Below, piece after piece: positions 31,984 to 34,155 of a DNA stretch of 34,155 nucleotides. This stretch comes from Desulfuromonas sp. Lineage in GTDB: Bacteria; Desulfobacterota; Desulfuromonadia; Desulfuromonadales; UBA2294. How positions within the stretch are numbered: the stretch's first letter is position 1; every line of letters begins with the position of its first letter. The translations under genes and the position numbers were made by a program. The DNA lies in NCBI GenBank assembly GCA_002869615.1, contig PKUH01000113.1, positions 1 through 34,155 of the forward strand. The letters run 5' to 3'. Below the pieces are notes generated by a model. The model was not told the DNA's origin and searched no databases. It saw only the letters and a program-made list of their open reading frames with translations.

Positions 31984-32435
31984 TATTTTCCTTTCGAATA
32001 TGCCTTTCTCAGATCGCGGCCTCCGAGAAAAGATTTCTGCGGGTCGACATTAAAGTTCCCTGCCAGGGCCGTGCGGCCCAGCAACATGCGAAATTTCATG
32101 GTGTCGCGATTGGTCAATGTCAATTCGATCGGCCACGACAGATCTCTAAACACGACCTTCTCTTCAATCACATAGCGACGCTCCTGATGTCCGCCGGAAT
32201 CGGTTACGGTCCGCTGATCTTTGACAATGGACTCGCACACCAGCTCCAGATCATTGTTCTTCTGCAGCGGATGGATGCCGAAACGAACCATGTCAACGCC
32301 ATCCCTGCTGAACGGTTCGATGAAATAGGCATGCAGGGCAGACGTCCTGGCACCGGTATCGATCTTCGCTTTAATCGCCGGGATATTAAGACCCGGCAAG
32401 GCCAGCCACTCTCGCCAGCCGATCAACTCATTCAT
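31983..32435 (-). CDS. rimB: RimB-like retropepsin-type protease (ATP-dependent zinc protease family)
   Basis: This 150-residue protein has the aspartic-protease-like motif D26[10 protein letters not shown] near the N-terminus and the C-terminal block R-M-L-L-G-R-T-A-L. These define the family annotated as RimK/LysX-associated or ATP-dependent zinc protease. In Pseudomonas its relative RimB acts with RimK in ribosomal S6 modification. I use ATG 32433-32435 ([10 protein letters not shown]), where family similarity begins. The frame is open further upstream with atypical residues. It is the first gene of the rimB-rimK-hydrolase-psiE operon. Its promoter was not clearly identified. Confidence 0.85.
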   Translation of the reverse strand: MNELIGWREWLALPGLNIPAIKAKIDTGARTSALHAYFIEPFSRDGVDMVRFGIHPLQKNNDLELVCESIVKDQRTVTDSGGHQERRYVIEEKVVFRDLSWPIELTLTNRDTMKFRMLLGRTALAGNFNVDPQKSFLGGRDLRKAYSKGK

Positions 32436-32672
32436 TATAATCCGCCCATCACCTGCAGAAGACTTAACTAGAGTATTCCATATTTTGTTTGTTTCGCAAT
32501 GATCACGATTCAGTACATACACCCTATCCTGTTAAAATTACAAATAAAAAACGGCAGAAGTTAACCTTTCAACACCATTTTCAGTCATTGCCATTTTTCC
32601 CTCGCAACTTGCGCTGGACCAATCATTTTCAGGGAAACATCCTGATGTTTTTTAATTCCACATTTTAGTGTT
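32436..32672. other. Intergenic region between rimB and the sigma-54 regulator, mostly featureless
   Basis: This AT-rich divergent region should contain the rimB promoter on the minus strand, but several weak candidates compete (for example TTGCGA 18 bp from TACTCT). A short dyad AAACAT-CCTG-ATGTTT followed by T (32635-32652) looks terminator-like on the plus strand, but no gene ends there. No open frame is convincing. Confidence 0.35.
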
Positions 32673-32702
32673 GCTAATATGTTGCAAATGCAACATATTA
32701 GC
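32673..32702. promoter_or_regulatory. Perfect 14-bp-arm palindrome with TGTTGCA/TGCAACA half-sites
   Basis: GCTAATATGTTGCA, two A, and its exact complement form a 30-bp inverted repeat 58 bp before the sigma-54 regulator gene. It ends directly next to a perfect TATAAT box (32703-32708) and occupies the -35 region. Sigma-54 activators often bind such dyads through their Fis-type HTH and repress their own sigma-70 promoter. The TGTTGC/GCAACA half-site recurs at 34084-34130. Confidence 0.7.
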
Positions 32703-32708
32703 TATAAT
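32703..32708 (+). promoter_or_regulatory. Perfect -10 box (TATAAT) of the sigma-54 regulator gene
   Basis: TATAAT abuts the palindrome. The best -35 positions lie inside the palindrome (TGTTGC at 17 bp or TTGCAA at 15 bp), so a protein bound to the dyad would compete with RNA polymerase. The leader to the ATG would be about 45 bases. Confidence 0.5.
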
Positions 32709-32759
32709 AAATTAAACGAATCAAATAACCTGCTACCTATTTGCGGCGAGTAAAGAATC

Positions 32760-34064
32760 ATGGAATATTGCGAAGCAGTCCTCGACAGTGTTGCTGACGG
32801 TGTTTTTACCGTTGATAACGATATGCGCATCACCACTTTTAACCGTGCGGCCCAGGAAATGACCGGATATTCCAAAGAAGAAGCAATCGGTCGATACTGT
32901 TTTGAAGTCTTCCGCACGTCAGTCTGCGAAAGCGACTGCCCGGTTCGGCTGGCGATGCTCAACGACGCTCCGGTCACCAACCGGGAGTTTGATATCCTCG
33001 ATCGGCATGATCAAAAACTGCATGTTTCGGTCAGCGCTTCAGTTTTACGAGATGAGCACGGTAATGCCGTCGGCGGTGTCGAGACATTGCGCGACCTCTC
33101 CCTGATTCTGGCCTTGAAGCGGGAAATCAAGGATATGTACTCGTTTCAGGATATGATCAGTCGCAACCATGAAATGCAGCACCTGTTTAATGTCATCCCT
33201 GATGTCGCGCTCAGTGACGCAACCATCCTGATTCAGGGCGCAAGCGGAACCGGCAAGGAACTCATTGCCCGTGCTATTCATGACCTGAGCGGGCGCAAGG
33301 ACGGTCCGATGGTCACGGTCAACTGCGGAGCCCTGCCGGAACCTTTACTCGAAGCCGAGATATTCGGCGCCAAGCGTGGCGCCTACACCGGCGCCATGGA
33401 GAACCGCCCGGGCCGCCTTGAAATGGCTCAGGGAGGCACGCTCTTTCTTGATGAAATCGGCGACCTGCCGCTGCCGCTCCAGGTCAAACTACTGCGCGTG
33501 CTTGAAAACCGCGAATACCAACCCCTCGGCGCCAAGCATCCGCAGAAGGCCGATGTTCGATTTCTCACCGCAACTCACCGCAACATTGTCGATATGGTTG
33601 AAGAAGGAACATTCCGGCGTGACCTCTTTTTCCGTATTAATGTTGTTTCTCTCGAGGTACCGTCGCTCAACAGCCGGCCGGAAGATATACCGCTGCTCCT
33701 CGATTTTGCCCTCGATAAGTTCAACCAGAAGTACGGCAAACGGATCCGCGGATTCTCCCCCGAAGCGATGCAGGTCATGCTCGAACACGACTACCCCGGG
33801 AATGTCCGTGAACTCCTTAATCTGGTCGAGCAGGTTGTCATTCTCTGCCACAGCGGCGAAATCGAGCTCGAACAGCTCCCGGCATCCCTCACCATGAGTC
33901 GACGCGACAAGGATGTTGCAACCCGATCAAGACGGCGCCCCAACAAGGAAACATTGCTTCGCATCCTTGAAAAACATAACGGCAACAGGACCGAGGTTGC
34001 CGAAGAATTCAATGTTGACCGCACAACCCTCTGGCGCTGGATGAAACGTTTCGATTTGACCTGA
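32760..34064 (+). CDS. PAS-domain sigma-54-dependent transcriptional activator (Fis-type HTH)
   Basis: This 434-residue enhancer-binding protein has an N-terminal PAS domain (about 5-115) containing C56-x3-C60-P in its variable loop. A linker helix follows. The AAA+ domain has Walker A G-A-S-G-T-G-K-E (160-167), the sigma-54-contacting loop G-A-Y-T-G-A (207-212, Tyr in place of the usual Phe), and Walker B G-G-T-L-F-L-D-E (225-232). A C-terminal Fis-type HTH (N-K-E-T-L-L-R-I-L-E-K-H-N-G-N-R-T-E-V-A, then a recognition helix V-D-R-T-T-L-W-R-W) ends the protein. There is no receiver domain, so the signal should be sensed by the PAS domain itself, possibly redox or a ligand. It is flanked by matching operator-like sites on both sides. 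Confidence 0.95.
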   Translation: MEYCEAVLDSVADGVFTVDNDMRITTFNRAAQEMTGYSKEEAIGRYCFEVFRTSVCESDCPVRLAMLNDAPVTNREFDILDRHDQKLHVSVSASVLRDEHGNAVGGVETLRDLSLILALKREIKDMYSFQDMISRNHEMQHLFNVIPDVALSDATILIQGASGTGKELIARAIHDLSGRKDGPMVTVNCGALPEPLLEAEIFGAKRGAYTGAMENRPGRLEMAQGGTLFLDEIGDLPLPLQVKLLRVLENREYQPLGAKHPQKADVRFLTATHRNIVDMVEEGTFRRDLFFRINVVSLEVPSLNSRPEDIPLLLDFALDKFNQKYGKRIRGFSPEAMQVMLEHDYPGNVRELLNLVEQVVILCHSGEIELEQLPASLTMSRRDKDVATRSRRRPNKETLLRILEKHNGNRTEVAEEFNVDRTTLWRWMKRFDLT

Positions 34065-34083
34065 TTTGACCCCTCATCAACAA

Positions 34084-34130
34084 TGTTGCATTGTGTTGCG
34101 TTGCTATAAATTGCAACACCAATTGCAACA
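34084..34130. promoter_or_regulatory. Cluster of TGTTGC/GCAACA half-sites downstream of the sigma-54 regulator
   Basis: Two direct half-sites TGTTGC (34084-34089, 34094-34099) face two complementary half-sites GCAACA (34113-34118, 34125-34130). An AT box (TATAAA, 34105-34110) lies between them. Same core as the palindrome before the regulator gene. It probably serves the next gene, which lies beyond the window. Confidence 0.55.
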
Positions 34131-34155
34131 TTTACATTTGAATCCTAAAATTAAA

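Noticed and set aside
32635-32652. Terminator-like dyad followed by T run
   Set aside because: No gene ends nearby on the plus strand. The stem is short and AT-rich, so chance is likely.
1-34155. CRISPR arrays, tRNA or rRNA genes, insertion sequences, phage genes
   Set aside because: None seen: no regularly spaced repeats, no cloverleaf or rRNA-like sequence recognised, no transposase or integrase motif in any frame.

Overview
This window looks like a chromosomal segment of a Desulfuromonadales-type bacterium (Geobacter / Desulfuromonas / Pelobacter relatives, Desulfobacterota). The reasons are a complete 14-gene nuo operon with separate nuoC and nuoD and a long NuoF carrying a C-terminal ferredoxin domain, an Fo-only ATP synthase cluster (atpZ, atpI, atpB, atpE) without F1 genes, an Rnf operon, and Cys-bearing PAS domains on a diguanylate cyclase and a sigma-54 activator. 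The placement rests on remembered family features, not on a database search.

Layout. Positions 14-142 hold a 42-residue lipoprotein that ends at a bidirectional terminator shared with the nuo operon. Positions 212-15206 (minus strand) are nuoA-N in canonical order, read from 15206 down to 212. A leader of about 720 bp (15207-15930) holds a good sigma-70-type promoter for nuo and a near-palindrome that recurs upstream of the atp genes. Positions 15931-16842 (plus) encode a PAS-GGDEF diguanylate cyclase whose stop codon overlaps that of the convergent rnf operon. Positions 16839-21792 (minus) are rnfABCDGE in proteobacterial order. Positions 22110-23393 (plus) are hemL with its terminator. A 500-bp intergenic stretch follows, rich in hairpins (23523-23700). 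Positions 23958-25586 (plus) are atpZ-atpI-atpB-atpE with a strong terminator. Positions 25776-29278 (minus) are corA and a large MscS-family channel, overlapping by 10 bp. Positions 29363-29566 (plus) encode a LapA-like protein. Positions 29567-32435 (minus) form a tight operon rimB-rimK-aspartoacylase-like-psiE. Positions 32760-34064 (plus) encode a PAS-type sigma-54-dependent regulator, flanked on both sides by TGTTGCA/TGCAACA operator-like sites.

How the genes fit together. Nuo (NADH:quinone), Rnf (ferredoxin:NAD) and the Fo sector of ATP synthase form an energy-conservation hub in which reducing power and ion gradients are exchanged. The c subunit keeps the ligand set known from Na+-binding rotors, and Rnf is often a Na+ pump, so a sodium branch is possible but unproven. 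The distal third is different in kind: ion channels and a ribosomal-protein S6 glutamylation cassette with a retropepsin-like protease, a zinc carboxypeptidase-like enzyme and a PsiE-type membrane protein, next to a self-contained sigma-54 regulator.

Most of the window is ordinary core metabolism. The parts most worth a second look are the shared nuo/atp operator, the operator sites around the sigma-54 regulator, the four-gene rim operon and the hairpin-rich element before atpZ. No tRNA, rRNA, CRISPR array or intact insertion sequence was seen.
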